Shown: positions 25,837 to 33,497 of the stretch, in pieces
Layout of the letters: each line of letters starts with the position of its first letter
How positions within the stretch are numbered: position 1 is the stretch's first letter
DNA from: Selenomonadaceae bacterium
GTDB lineage: Bacteria > Bacillota > Negativicutes > Selenomonadales > Selenomonadaceae
Direction: 5' to 3'
DNA: 47,285 bases
NCBI GenBank assembly: GCA_017518105.1
Contig: JAFWWC010000043.1
Coordinates: 1 to 47,285, forward strand
Position numbers and translations under genes: made by a program
The notes under the pieces: model-generated
The model's input: the letters and a program-made list of their open reading frames with translations, nothing else
What the model was told of the DNA's origin: nothing
Databases searched by the model: none

Positions 25837-26686
25837 CCTTAAGCCAATGACGGTTGCGGCGTTAAAAGTCGTCCGCTTAAACGAGATGGGAGCCTTCCTT
25901 GACGCGGGCACGGGCAACACGTCCGACGATATTCTTCTGCACAAGGCACAACAGACGGCTGAAGTTGCAATCGGCGAGGTCGTGAAGGTCTTCCTTTACC
26001 TAGACCCGAAGAGACGATTAACGGCAAGTATGCGCGTGCCGAAGATGCGCGAAGGTCAGATTGCCCGCTTGAAGATAATCAACGTGACGGGCGACGGGGC
26101 TTTTGTGGACGTGGGAGCCGAGCGGGGAATCTTTATGCCGTTCGCCGAAATGCGCGGGCGTCCGAAAGTCGGCGAGGTCGTTTGGGCTAAACTTTATACC
26201 GATAAGTCGGGGCGGCTAGCAGTCTCAATGAAAGTTTCTGACGAGATACGCCGAGCCTCTAAGCCCGCCGAGAACGTCAAACGCGGCGACAAGGTCAAGG
26301 GCGCAGTCTTCAACATCATTGACGCGGGGGCGTTCGTCTTCAGCGAGGAGCGGTACATTGTCTTCATTGATAGAAGGGAAATGCCGCGAACGCTTAGGAT
26401 TGGTGAGGTCGTTGAGGCGCGAGTAACTTTTATTCGCGAGGACGGACGGCTTGACGCTTCCTTGCGCGAGATTAAGGAGAATGCCCTTGACCGCGACGCC
26501 GAGAAAATTTTTTCCTTCATGCAGAGGAACGGCGGAGCGATGAATTTTCACGACAAGACTCCGCCGCAGACGATTAAAGCCGTGTTCAAAATAAGCAAGG
26601 CAGCGTTCAAGCGGGCAGTCGGGCACCTTTACCATCAGCGGCGAATAGAAAAGATAGAAGGCGGCTTCAAGGTCGTCGGGCAATAA
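25826..26686 (+). CDS. CvfB/YitL-type S1 RNA-binding protein
   Basis: 286 residues with three S1-like OB modules and a C-terminal winged-helix segment (FKISKAAFKRAVGHLYHQRRI), the architecture of CvfB, a regulator of virulence and RNA metabolism in Staphylococcus. Motifs: GAFLDAG in repeat one, GDGAFVDVGAERGIFMPF in repeat two and DAGAFVFSEERYIVFI in repeat three. Last gene of the plus-strand run that begins with proB. Confidence 0.87.
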   Translation: MKNNLKPMTVAALKVVRLNEMGAFLDAGTGNTSDDILLHKAQQTAEVAIGEVVKVFLYLDPKRRLTASMRVPKMREGQIARLKIINVTGDGAFVDVGAERGIFMPFAEMRGRPKVGEVVWAKLYTDKSGRLAVSMKVSDEIRRASKPAENVKRGDKVKGAVFNIIDAGAFVFSEERYIVFIDRREMPRTLRIGEVVEARVTFIREDGRLDASLREIKENALDRDAEKIFSFMQRNGGAMNFHDKTPPQTIKAVFKISKAAFKRAVGHLYHQRRIEKIEGGFKVVGQ

Positions 26687-26689
26687 AAA

Positions 26690-26724
26690 AAGCGTCGGGA
26701 GAAAATCCTGACGCTTAAATTTTT
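26690..26724. terminator. Bidirectional intrinsic terminator
   Basis: AAGCGTCGGGA (26690-26700) pairs with TCCTGACGCTT (26706-26716) with one G-U pair. A-rich sequence on the left and T-rich on the right make it work in both directions, ending cvfB (plus) and the TPR gene (minus). Confidence 0.75.
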
Positions 26725-26754
26725 GCTACTTATCTAACCAGTCATTCCTGCAGT

Positions 26755-27315
26755 TCACTTATTGTAGCCGAGCTGTTTTGCTTTTACGAAGTCGGCTTGC
26801 GATTTTACCATCTCACCGAGAGCTTCATAAGCAAGCCCACGATAATAAAGAGTATCGCCTAAATTTTCTTTGAAATAGCTCTGACGAGGTTTTGTTATAA
26901 ATTCAATCGCTTTATTCAAAGCAGAAATTGCTTTCTCATAATTTTTTAAATGATAGTGAGCTATACCGCAATTAAGGTAAGCCAATGGATATTTTCTATT
27001 TCCCATACGCTTAATAGAATCCGAACAATCTTTAATCGCTTGCTCATAGTTTTCCAATCCTATATAAGCGGCACCACGATTGTTATAGGCGTAATAATAC
27101 GGATAGCGTTTAATAGCTTCATTAGCGTCGGCAATCGCTTGCTCATATTCACCCAAGCTAATATAAGCGGCAGAACGATAGCTGTAAACCAGTCCGGGAT
27201 TGGGGTCAATTTTAAGAAGCTCGTTGTAAAGTTTTATTGCGTCTAGATTGTCGCCGCGTTTATGAGCATCCCACGCTTTGTCACGCATTTCTTTGATTTC
27301 GTCTGGTATAGCCAT
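26755..27315 (-). CDS. TPR-repeat protein
   Basis: 186 residues, essentially all tetratricopeptide repeats: about four to five units with the typical A-x4-G-x5-A pattern (for example AYISLGEYEQAIADANEAIK, AAYIGLENYEQAIKDCSDSIK, AHYHLKNYEKAISALNKAIE). A protein-protein scaffold of unknown partner; no signal peptide. ATG at 27315 chosen with AAAGGA 9 bases upstream; two in-frame ATGs lie further up. This gene and the GT2 gene are visibly richer in A+T than their surroundings. Confidence 0.8.
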   Translation of the reverse strand: MAIPDEIKEMRDKAWDAHKRGDNLDAIKLYNELLKIDPNPGLVYSYRSAAYISLGEYEQAIADANEAIKRYPYYYAYNNRGAAYIGLENYEQAIKDCSDSIKRMGNRKYPLAYLNCGIAHYHLKNYEKAISALNKAIEFITKPRQSYFKENLGDTLYYRGLAYEALGEMVKSQADFVKAKQLGYNK

Positions 27316-27328
27316 TTTCATCTTTCCT

Positions 27329-27871
27329 TTAATCTTCATTCCATGCCGTCAAACCCAGATGCACGACGTATTCTTTGGCGCATTCGTAGTAGTGCATAGC
27401 CGAAGTTCTTAGGGCGACGATTTCATCATCTCGAAGGGCGCGCATAATCTTTGCTGGGTTGCCGAAGACAAGCGAGTTGTTCGGGATTTTTTTATACTGC
27501 GTGATGACCGTGCCCGCGCCGATAATGCAGTTGTTACCAATCTCGGAGTAGCCCAAGATAATCGAACCCATGCCGATTAAGCAATCGTTGCCAATGGAGC
27601 GGCAGTGAATAATCGCGTTGTGCCCGACGGTTACATAATTTCCAATCTCAGTGGGCGTATCCCCCATGACGTGAACGGTGCAGTTGTCTTGAATGTTGGT
27701 GTAGTTCCCAATGCGCACGGGCTGAAAATCTCCGCGAACTGTGACGCCAAACCAAATGCTCGCCCCTGCGCCGATTACAACATCACCGACGACAGAGGCA
27801 CTGGGAGCCACGAAGACATCTTTGGCAATCTGCGGTTGCTTGCCCTTATACGGCAGAATGACGGGTTCCAT
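27329..27871 (-). CDS. Gamma-carbonic anhydrase-like hexapeptide-repeat protein
   Basis: Left-handed beta-helix protein (180 residues) of the YrdA/gamma-CA family. The three zinc-ligand histidines are in place: H67 (TVHVM), H84 (VGHNA) and H89 (IIHC), each trimer interface sharing them. Repeats such as IGNYTNI, IGNDCLI, IGNNCII and IGAGTVI continue to residue 135, then a C-terminal helix. Activity as carbonic anhydrase or acyltransferase is unproven for most members. Confidence 0.87.
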   Translation of the reverse strand: MEPVILPYKGKQPQIAKDVFVAPSASVVGDVVIGAGASIWFGVTVRGDFQPVRIGNYTNIQDNCTVHVMGDTPTEIGNYVTVGHNAIIHCRSIGNDCLIGMGSIILGYSEIGNNCIIGAGTVITQYKKIPNNSLVFGNPAKIMRALRDDEIVALRTSAMHYYECAKEYVVHLGLTAWNED

Positions 27872-27898
27872 ATCATCAATCCTTTCTTAAACATTAAC

Positions 27899-30800
27899 CT
27901 AAGTATCATTGTGCGGTTGCCACTTAATCACCACGACAATTTCCTCATTAGCTTTTACGTCCATAACATACTTATAAGGCTCATCGCACCAAGCAGGAGT
28001 GCGGGTGCTAAAAATATTTTTTTCGTTCACAGTAAGTTTGGTGTAGTCTATCCAATAGGGAATGCGTTTAGCGATGCCCTTAGCCCAATCATCAGGGTTG
28101 CGAATCTCCATGCCTCTGAGATTTAAGGTAATTTGCCCGTCCGCAGTAGCTTTAGCAATAAATATCAGTTCCCCGTGCGAAGACTGGATTATATAACCAA
28201 TGCCGTTATTTTGAAACCAGCCAGGCTTTGTTATTTTGGCTTTGTCGTCAGAGATAGAAATTATTTGGAAATCGCCTGTAGTGCTCATAAATTTAGCGTC
28301 TATCCTAGCAGTGATAAAGGGATTGAACTTACGAGGAACCAAACTTTCGGGCTTATATAGAGTTGCCTTGACTTTTGATTCAGGTTTAGGCGGAGGAGCC
28401 GCGACTTTTGATTCAGGTTTAGGCGGAGGAGCCGTGACTTTTGATTCAGGTTTAGGCGGAGGAGCCGTGACTTTTGATTCAGGTTTAGGCGGAGGAGCCG
28501 CGACTTTTGATTCGATGGTGTCGCTCCTGTGCGGTTGCCACTCAACTTGTATATGAATTTCTTCGCCCGCTTTTACTTCTGCTTTATAGAGATAAGGTTT
28601 ATTGTGCCAAGCCGGTTTCAGTGTGTCGAATATCAACTTATCATTCACAATTAGCTTTGTATAGTCAATCCAGTAAGGAATTCGTTTAGTTTTATCACGA
28701 ACCTCCAATCCCTTAAGTCCCAAAATAATTTGACCGTCTGAAAAGGCTTTGGCGACGAGCTCCAATTTTCCAACATAAGAATGGATTGTGTAACCGATAT
28801 TATTTTGCGGGAGCCAAGTAACCTTTTTTATCTTAGCTCTGTCGTCAAAACAAAGGATTTTTAAATCGTCTTCTTCTGCCGTATTGTTGAGAACTAGCTG
28901 AATATCTAATCTAGCTGTGATATAGGGACGGAGTTTAAGAAGAAGGGCACTATCGAGATTTTCTTTTTGCTCGGCTTCGATTACGTTGAAAAAGAAAGGA
29001 GCTGCCGCCTTAACTACGTCGTTTTCTTTGTCTGAGTCGTAGGATAGCAACTCGTAGATTTCGGCATTATTGAGATTTTTCACGACTTCAGTAGATAAGC
29101 GATATAAAAACCATTTGAAATGACTGTTAGCAATTTTTTGGCAGTAAATAGGATTTTCCATTAGGAATTCGGCTTTGTTTTGAATTGTGTTTAGAGTCTT
29201 TAAAAAATCGACGTACGTTGAAACGAGATAATGGATTTGTTCAGCCGGCGTCCTTATGGTTCGTGTCACGGAAGTATTGTAGTTTCTATAGAAATAAACT
29301 GCCTGCGGGAGGCGCAAAAACCGCTTTGCATAAGCGTAAACATGAACGCACCAGATATAATCGCCGCCATTTACCATATTAGTAGGATAGGTGATTTCGT
29401 TTTTAATCAGAAAATCGCGCCGAACAAATTTTGACCAAGGATGGTGGAAGTTTCCCTCGCCAGTGACTTGCAACAGGAGCTGTTGAAAAATTTTGTGCCG
29501 ATTATCAATGAACATAGGTTGGTTTTCAACATCTGCTTTAAAAAGCGTTCTGCCAAAACCATCTCTGTGCAAATAAATGCTATTCGGTCTCTTCATATCG
29601 TAATAACTGCTGAAATAAACAACATCGACATCATATTCTTTTGCCGCATTGTAGAGCGTCTCCAAAGCTGTGCCCAAGAGGAAATCGTCGCTGTCTACGA
29701 AAATGACGTATTCTCCGCGAGAGAGTTTGAGCCCCATATTGCGCGGCACATATCCAGCACCCTTAGAATTTTTTTCCGTCTTCGTGACTTTAAGCCGCCC
29801 GCCGAATTTTGGTAAGTAACTCTTAGCCGCTTCAAAGGAATTGTCGCTTGAGCAGTCATCTACGACGATTACTTCAAAGTCTTGGAACGTCTGAATCAAA
29901 AGACTTTCAAGTAGCTCGCCGATATATTCTTCTGTGTTGTACATAGGAACAATTACAGAGACTGCAGGAAGGTTATTAATTCTCGGATTATTGAATGCTT
30001 CTTCGAGAGAATTTTCAAGTTCAGCAATGCGCTGTTGTAACTTTTGGGTTTCCTGTAAATTTTTATTTACGTCGCATGCGTAGGAGCACAGATAGGAGAT
30101 TAAAACATCGTACTCGCCGAACTGCTCCCCGAACTGCTCCTTTATTGACCTGTAAATTACATCTGCAGGCAATTCCACACTTGAACTCAATAACCACGAC
30201 AATCTTTTATCTACAAACTTTTTCAAGAGAGCATAACGATATTCCGGATTCTCTTCAAAGAACTCACATCTACCAATAAATTCGTCAAGACTTTTCAGAC
30301 CGAGCAAAACAGGATAAAGCCAGAAATTTACGTTTTCCTGCGGCGTACGTTTAGTTCTCATGACCGAATTTTCACTGAGGCGATAAATATACACTGCATT
30401 GGGTACACGCAGAAATTTTTTTGCATGAAATATAAGACCATGCGTCCAAACAGCATCTTCGCTTGGGTGAATGTTTGGGAAAAATATTTTGTTATCTATC
30501 ATAAGTTTTCGCTGAACCATTTTAACCCAAGACAGATTATAATACTTTCCCTCTAGCATAGCTTCCACTCGGTATTTCAAATCATCAGGTTCAAGCGTAG
30601 GCTTATCTACGAAAACCCTTTCTGCAGTAGCTTTAATTCGGATATGCGAGCCGTCAGTATTCATTTCATAATTTTTTTCGCAATAGACAACGTCAGCATC
30701 ATATTCCTTTGCGAGCGTATACAATTCCTCTAGTGCCGTTTTAGTGAAAGCATCATCGGCATCCATGAAAGAGACATATTCCCCGCAAGCCAAAGATAAT

Positions 30801-30976
30801 CCCACATTGCGCGGAACAGCACAACCGCCCGAATTCGTTTCCGTCTTAGTCAGCTTTAGTCGCCCATTAAATTTCGGCGCATACTCTTCAACGACTTTAA
30901 CGCTGTCATCGGTGGAGCAGTCGTTCACCACGATTACTTCAAAATCTTGAAACGTCTGCCCTAAGAGACTATCCAA
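27899..30976 (-). CDS. Large double GT2 glycosyltransferase; 5' end interrupted at a G11 tract
   Basis: At least 1025 residues. Two GT2 (GT-A fold) domains: the first has FEVIVVNDCSTDD and DADD near 73, the second starts near 331 (PAVSVIVPMYN) and has DSDD near 430. Two related beta-rich C-terminal modules follow (about 690-815 and 893-1020, both with RIPYWIDYTKL), joined by 11-residue PPPKPESKV-type repeats. Homology continues upstream of the listed TTG (IPAISVIIPLYN, YNAEKYVGE up to 31042), but the frame then meets eleven C's and a TGA at 31058-31060 without any ATG, GTG or TTG. The listed start therefore cuts the first domain. Probably makes a surface glycan; phase variation or decay possible. 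Confidence 0.75.
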   Translation of the reverse strand: MDSLLGQTFQDFEVIVVNDCSTDDSVKVVEEYAPKFNGRLKLTKTETNSGGCAVPRNVGLSLACGEYVSFMDADDAFTKTALEELYTLAKEYDADVVYCEKNYEMNTDGSHIRIKATAERVFVDKPTLEPDDLKYRVEAMLEGKYYNLSWVKMVQRKLMIDNKIFFPNIHPSEDAVWTHGLIFHAKKFLRVPNAVYIYRLSENSVMRTKRTPQENVNFWLYPVLLGLKSLDEFIGRCEFFEENPEYRYALLKKFVDKRLSWLLSSSVELPADVIYRSIKEQFGEQFGEYDVLISYLCSYACDVNKNLQETQKLQQRIAELENSLEEAFNNPRINNLPAVSVIVPMYNTEEYIGELLESLLIQTFQDFEVIVVDDCSSDNSFEAAKSYLPKFGGRLKVTKTEKNSKGAGYVPRNMGLKLSRGEYVIFVDSDDFLLGTALETLYNAAKEYDVDVVYFSSYYDMKRPNSIYLHRDGFGRTLFKADVENQPMFIDNRHKIFQQLLLQVTGEGNFHHPWSKFVRRDFLIKNEITYPTNMVNGGDYIWCVHVYAYAKRFLRLPQAVYFYRNYNTSVTRTIRTPAEQIHYLVSTYVDFLKTLNTIQNKAEFLMENPIYCQKIANSHFKWFLYRLSTEVVKNLNNAEIYELLSYDSDKENDVVKAAAPFFFNVIEAEQKENLDSALLLKLRPYITARLDIQLVLNNTAEEDDLKILCFDDRAKIKKVTWLPQNNIGYTIHSYVGKLELVAKAFSDGQIILGLKGLEVRDKTKRIPYWIDYTKLIVNDKLIFDTLKPAWHNKPYLYKAEVKAGEEIHIQVEWQPHRSDTIESKVAAPPPKPESKVTAPPPKPESKVTAPPPKPESKVAAPPPKPESKVKATLYKPESLVPRKFNPFITARIDAKFMSTTGDFQIISISDDKAKITKPGWFQNNGIGYIIQSSHGELIFIAKATADGQITLNLRGMEIRNPDDWAKGIAKRIPYWIDYTKLTVNEKNIFSTRTPAWCDEPYKYVMDVKANEEIVVVIKWQPHNDT
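28371..28513 (-). repeat. 33-bp in-frame tandem repeat (4.3 units) in the GT2 gene
   Basis: Units at 28371, 28404, 28437 and 28470 plus 11 bases of a fifth, differing only at one C/T position. Each encodes 11 residues (PPPKPESKV plus TA or AA), a proline-rich hinge between the two C-terminal modules. Unit number can change without shifting the frame. Confidence 0.9.
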
Positions 30977-31044
30977 GCACTCGCCGACATATTTCTCTGC
31001 ATTATACAGCGGAATGATTACCGAGATTGCAGGAATAGTTGACT

Positions 31045-31055
31045 GGGGGGGGGGG
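31045..31055. repeat. Homopolymer tract, 11 G (plus strand)
   Basis: Eleven G's in a row (C's in the coding strand) at the 5' end of the GT2 gene. With 11 the GT2 frame closes at a TGA (31058-31060); with 10 or 13 it opens to in-frame TTG codons upstream (gag-TTG-aac-aac-TTG-ata). Confidence 0.85.
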
Positions 31056-31098
31056 TATCAAGTTGTTCAACTCAACAAAAGTTTTCTTTTCAGAGTTT

Positions 31099-31449
31099 TT
31101 ATGAGACCTCGAAGGCGTTTTCAATGTGATTGACCTCCTTAACGCGTTCGCCAGTTAAATAAACTTCCATAACGTCGAAGCGGCAAGCATAATCGGGAAA
31201 GTCCTGCAAGAATATGCTCGCCGCCTCGATAATCTTTTTTTGTTTGCGAAGTGTGACAGCCTCGCTCGGCAAGCCGTGACGAATATTTGACCGTGCTTTG
31301 ACCTCGACAAAAACAATCACATTGTCCACCTTTGCGATAATGTCAATCTCCGCCGACCGAATCCGGAAATTCCTTGCGACGATTGAATAGCCCTTAGCCT
31401 CAAGGAAATTCGCCGCGCATTCCTCGCCGAGTTTGCCCTTAGCGTTCAT
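31099..31449 (-). CDS. YraN-family (UPF0102) nuclease-like protein
   Basis: 116 residues, PD-(D/E)XK-like fold: GKLGEECAANFLEAKGY, then SAEIDIIAKVDNVIVFVEVKAR, where E34-x-D and the EVK triad form the nuclease core. Family function in DNA uptake/recombination is only suggested. ATG overlaps the nitroreductase stop (ATGA). Confidence 0.9.
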   Translation of the reverse strand: MNAKGKLGEECAANFLEAKGYSIVARNFRIRSAEIDIIAKVDNVIVFVEVKARSNIRHGLPSEAVTLRKQKKIIEAASIFLQDFPDYACRFDVMEVYLTGERVKEVNHIENAFEVS

Positions 31450-31958
31450 AGTTCGACGACGACTTCAGAGAGTGGGCGGCGGTCTTCGTGGCGGACATGG
31501 GGTTTGGCACCCTCTGCTGGATAGCCCACGGGGAAGACGGCGATTAAGTCGTAGCCTTGCATTTCGGGGAAGAGCTGTTGCAGTTTAGGTGCGTCGAACC
31601 AGCCGACCCAAGTTGTACCCAAGCCCTCGTCTTGAATGGCAAGCATTAAATGAGTTGCGACGATTGCCGCGTCGACTTCCGCGAAGTTTTTGTTGTCGAA
31701 CGGTCTGTCAAATGCTCCGTCCTTTTGTGCCCCGACGACGAATGCCATAGCCGACCCGAACGTATAGGGCGTAACTTGCTTTAGCTTGTCGAAGGCTTCG
31801 GGCGATTTGATTTGCCAGATGGTGTAGCGTTGTGCGTTTTTCGCCGTGGGAGCCGCGACCGCCGCTTGCAAGAGGCGGTCGACCTTCTCCGGCTCAATCG
31901 GTTTGTTCGTCAACTTCCGGCACGAATAACGCGCCTTTGCCAATTCCAAGAAACTCAT
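31446..31958 (-). CDS. Nitroreductase-family flavoprotein
   Basis: FMN-dependent oxidoreductase, 170 residues, short form. SCRKLTNKPIEP at the N-terminus is the FMN-phosphate-binding RxxR/S region, followed by AAPTAKNAQRYTIW, and later GLGTTWVGWFD and FPVGYPAEGAKPHVRHEDRRPL. The natural substrate is unknown. Lies 18 bases after purF. Confidence 0.9.
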   Translation of the reverse strand: MSFLELAKARYSCRKLTNKPIEPEKVDRLLQAAVAAPTAKNAQRYTIWQIKSPEAFDKLKQVTPYTFGSAMAFVVGAQKDGAFDRPFDNKNFAEVDAAIVATHLMLAIQDEGLGTTWVGWFDAPKLQQLFPEMQGYDLIAVFPVGYPAEGAKPHVRHEDRRPLSEVVVEL

Positions 31959-31976
31959 GATTAATTCTCCTCTCCA

Positions 31977-33404
31977 TTATTTAACATACTCGCCGCGAAT
32001 GTCTTCTGTTGGCGGCGGTATGGGATAATCGCCACTAAAGCACGCCGTGCAAATCGGACGCCCGCCCGCCATCTCGCTCAGGCACTCAATCGGCAGATAG
32101 CCTAACGAATCCGCGCCAAGGAGCTTGCAAATTTCCTCGACGCTCCGATTGTGCGCAATGAGTTGTTCGCGATTGGGAATGTCAATGCCGAAGTAGCACG
32201 GGTGACAAAACGGCGGACTCGATACGCGCACATGAACTTCAGCCGCGCCCGCCTCCTTTAGCATCGTGACAATTTTATTACTCGTGGTGCCGCGGACAAT
32301 CGAATCATCAATCATCACAAGCCGCTTGCCCCTAACCACATCACGCAGGACATTGAGCTTGACTTTGACGGACTGCATACGGCTGGACTGTTGCGGCTTA
32401 ATGAACGTGCGCCCGACGTAAGTATTTTTTGTAAAGGCGATGCCATAGGGAATGCCCGACGCCATAGAGTAGCCGACAGCCGCCATATTGCCCGATTCGG
32501 GGACGCCGACGACTAAATCCGCCTCGACGGGGTGGAACTTCGCTAGGAGCTTGCCCGCGATAATCCTCGACTGCGTGACGCTCATGCCGTCAAAGGTCGT
32601 ATCGGGTCGGCAGAAATAAATATACTCGAAGACGCAACGAGCAGTCTTTTCCTTTGGCAGGGCGAGTTCCATGTTGGATTCGATTCTGCCGTTCTGGAAA
32701 ATCGTAATGACTTCGCCTGGTTCCACGTCGCGAATAAATTCCGCGTCGATAGTCTCAAGCGCACACGTCTCCGAGGTTATGATATAAGCGTTGTCGAGCT
32801 TGCCGAGGACTAAAGGACGAAAGCCCCAAGGGTCGCGGGCACCGATTAGCTTACGCGGACTGGCAACAACCAATGAATACGAGCCTTGAACCTTCTTTAG
32901 GGCGCGGACGGTTGCTTCTTGCACGGAACGAGATTTGACACGTTCGCGGGCAATGTGATAGGCAATGGTTTCGGTGTCGATTGTCGTTTGGAAAATCGCG
33001 CCGCCCGCCGCCAACTCCCGCCGAAGCCTAGGAGCATTGACGAGGTTGCCGTTGTGAGCAAGCATGAGCGTCCCTTTGATATAGGCAAGGACGAGCGGTT
33101 GAGAGTTCTCCGGAACGGACGCGCCCGCCGTCGAGTAGCGCACATGCCCGACGCCAAGGTTGCCGTCAAGCGTGGCGAGATTCTCCGCGTTGAACACTTC
33201 ATTGACGCGACCCAAGCCCTTATGGTAGAAAACTTTATCGTTTTTAATCGCCGTATCAGTAACCGCGATACCTGCGCTCTCTTGCCCGCGATGTTGCAAA
33301 GCATAAAGCCCGTAGTAAATCGTCTGAGCCACGTCGCCGCCGCCGAGGTCGTATATGCCGAACACTCCGCACGATTCGCCCGCTGAAGTCATCCCGAAAT
33401 CCAT
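31977..33404 (-). CDS. purF: Amidophosphoribosyltransferase PurF
   Basis: First committed step of purine synthesis, moving the glutamine amide to PRPP. 475 residues from the ATG at 33404, which gives an 11-residue propeptide before the nucleophile C12 (GESCGVFGI), as in the self-processing Bacillus subtilis enzyme. AAAGGGG lies before the ATG, and an in-frame TTG at 33494 would lie inside the promoter. The PRPP loop VMIDDSIVRGTTS and cysteines placed as 4Fe-4S ligands of the Bacillus type (FCRPDT, PFCHPCYFG, ECLSEM, ICTACF) are present, so it is probably oxygen-sensitive. Confidence 0.96.
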   Translation of the reverse strand: MDFGMTSAGESCGVFGIYDLGGGDVAQTIYYGLYALQHRGQESAGIAVTDTAIKNDKVFYHKGLGRVNEVFNAENLATLDGNLGVGHVRYSTAGASVPENSQPLVLAYIKGTLMLAHNGNLVNAPRLRRELAAGGAIFQTTIDTETIAYHIARERVKSRSVQEATVRALKKVQGSYSLVVASPRKLIGARDPWGFRPLVLGKLDNAYIITSETCALETIDAEFIRDVEPGEVITIFQNGRIESNMELALPKEKTARCVFEYIYFCRPDTTFDGMSVTQSRIIAGKLLAKFHPVEADLVVGVPESGNMAAVGYSMASGIPYGIAFTKNTYVGRTFIKPQQSSRMQSVKVKLNVLRDVVRGKRLVMIDDSIVRGTTSNKIVTMLKEAGAAEVHVRVSSPPFCHPCYFGIDIPNREQLIAHNRSVEEICKLLGADSLGYLPIECLSEMAGGRPICTACFSGDYPIPPPTEDIRGEYVK

Positions 33405-33465
33405 TGCCGCCACCCCTTTGCAAAGTTTGTTAAGTCTTAGTGCTGTGAAATCCTTTTGCGGCTCA

Positions 33466-33494
33466 ATTATATTCAAGCGGCTTGCCTTTGTCAA
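33466..33494 (-). promoter_or_regulatory. Consensus sigma-70 promoter of purF
   Basis: On the minus strand a perfect TTGACA, 17-base spacer and a perfect TATAAT, about 60 bases before the purF ATG. The short leader shows no purine riboswitch. Confidence 0.85.
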
Positions 33495-33497
33495 AAT

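Noticed and set aside
28371..28513. Regularly spaced 33-bp repeats that resemble a short CRISPR array
   Set aside because: Units abut directly with no spacers, are not palindromic and code in frame for a proline-rich hinge; no cas genes are present.
28236..28556. Plus-strand open frame over the GT2 3' end (repetitive Gly/Asp pattern)
   Set aside because: It arises from the reverse complement of the 33-bp coding repeats and has no ribosome binding site or family resemblance.
33405..33494. 30-residue N-terminal extension of purF from a TTG
   Set aside because: It runs through a perfect TTGACA-N17-TATAAT promoter and would hide the propeptide that precedes the catalytic cysteine.
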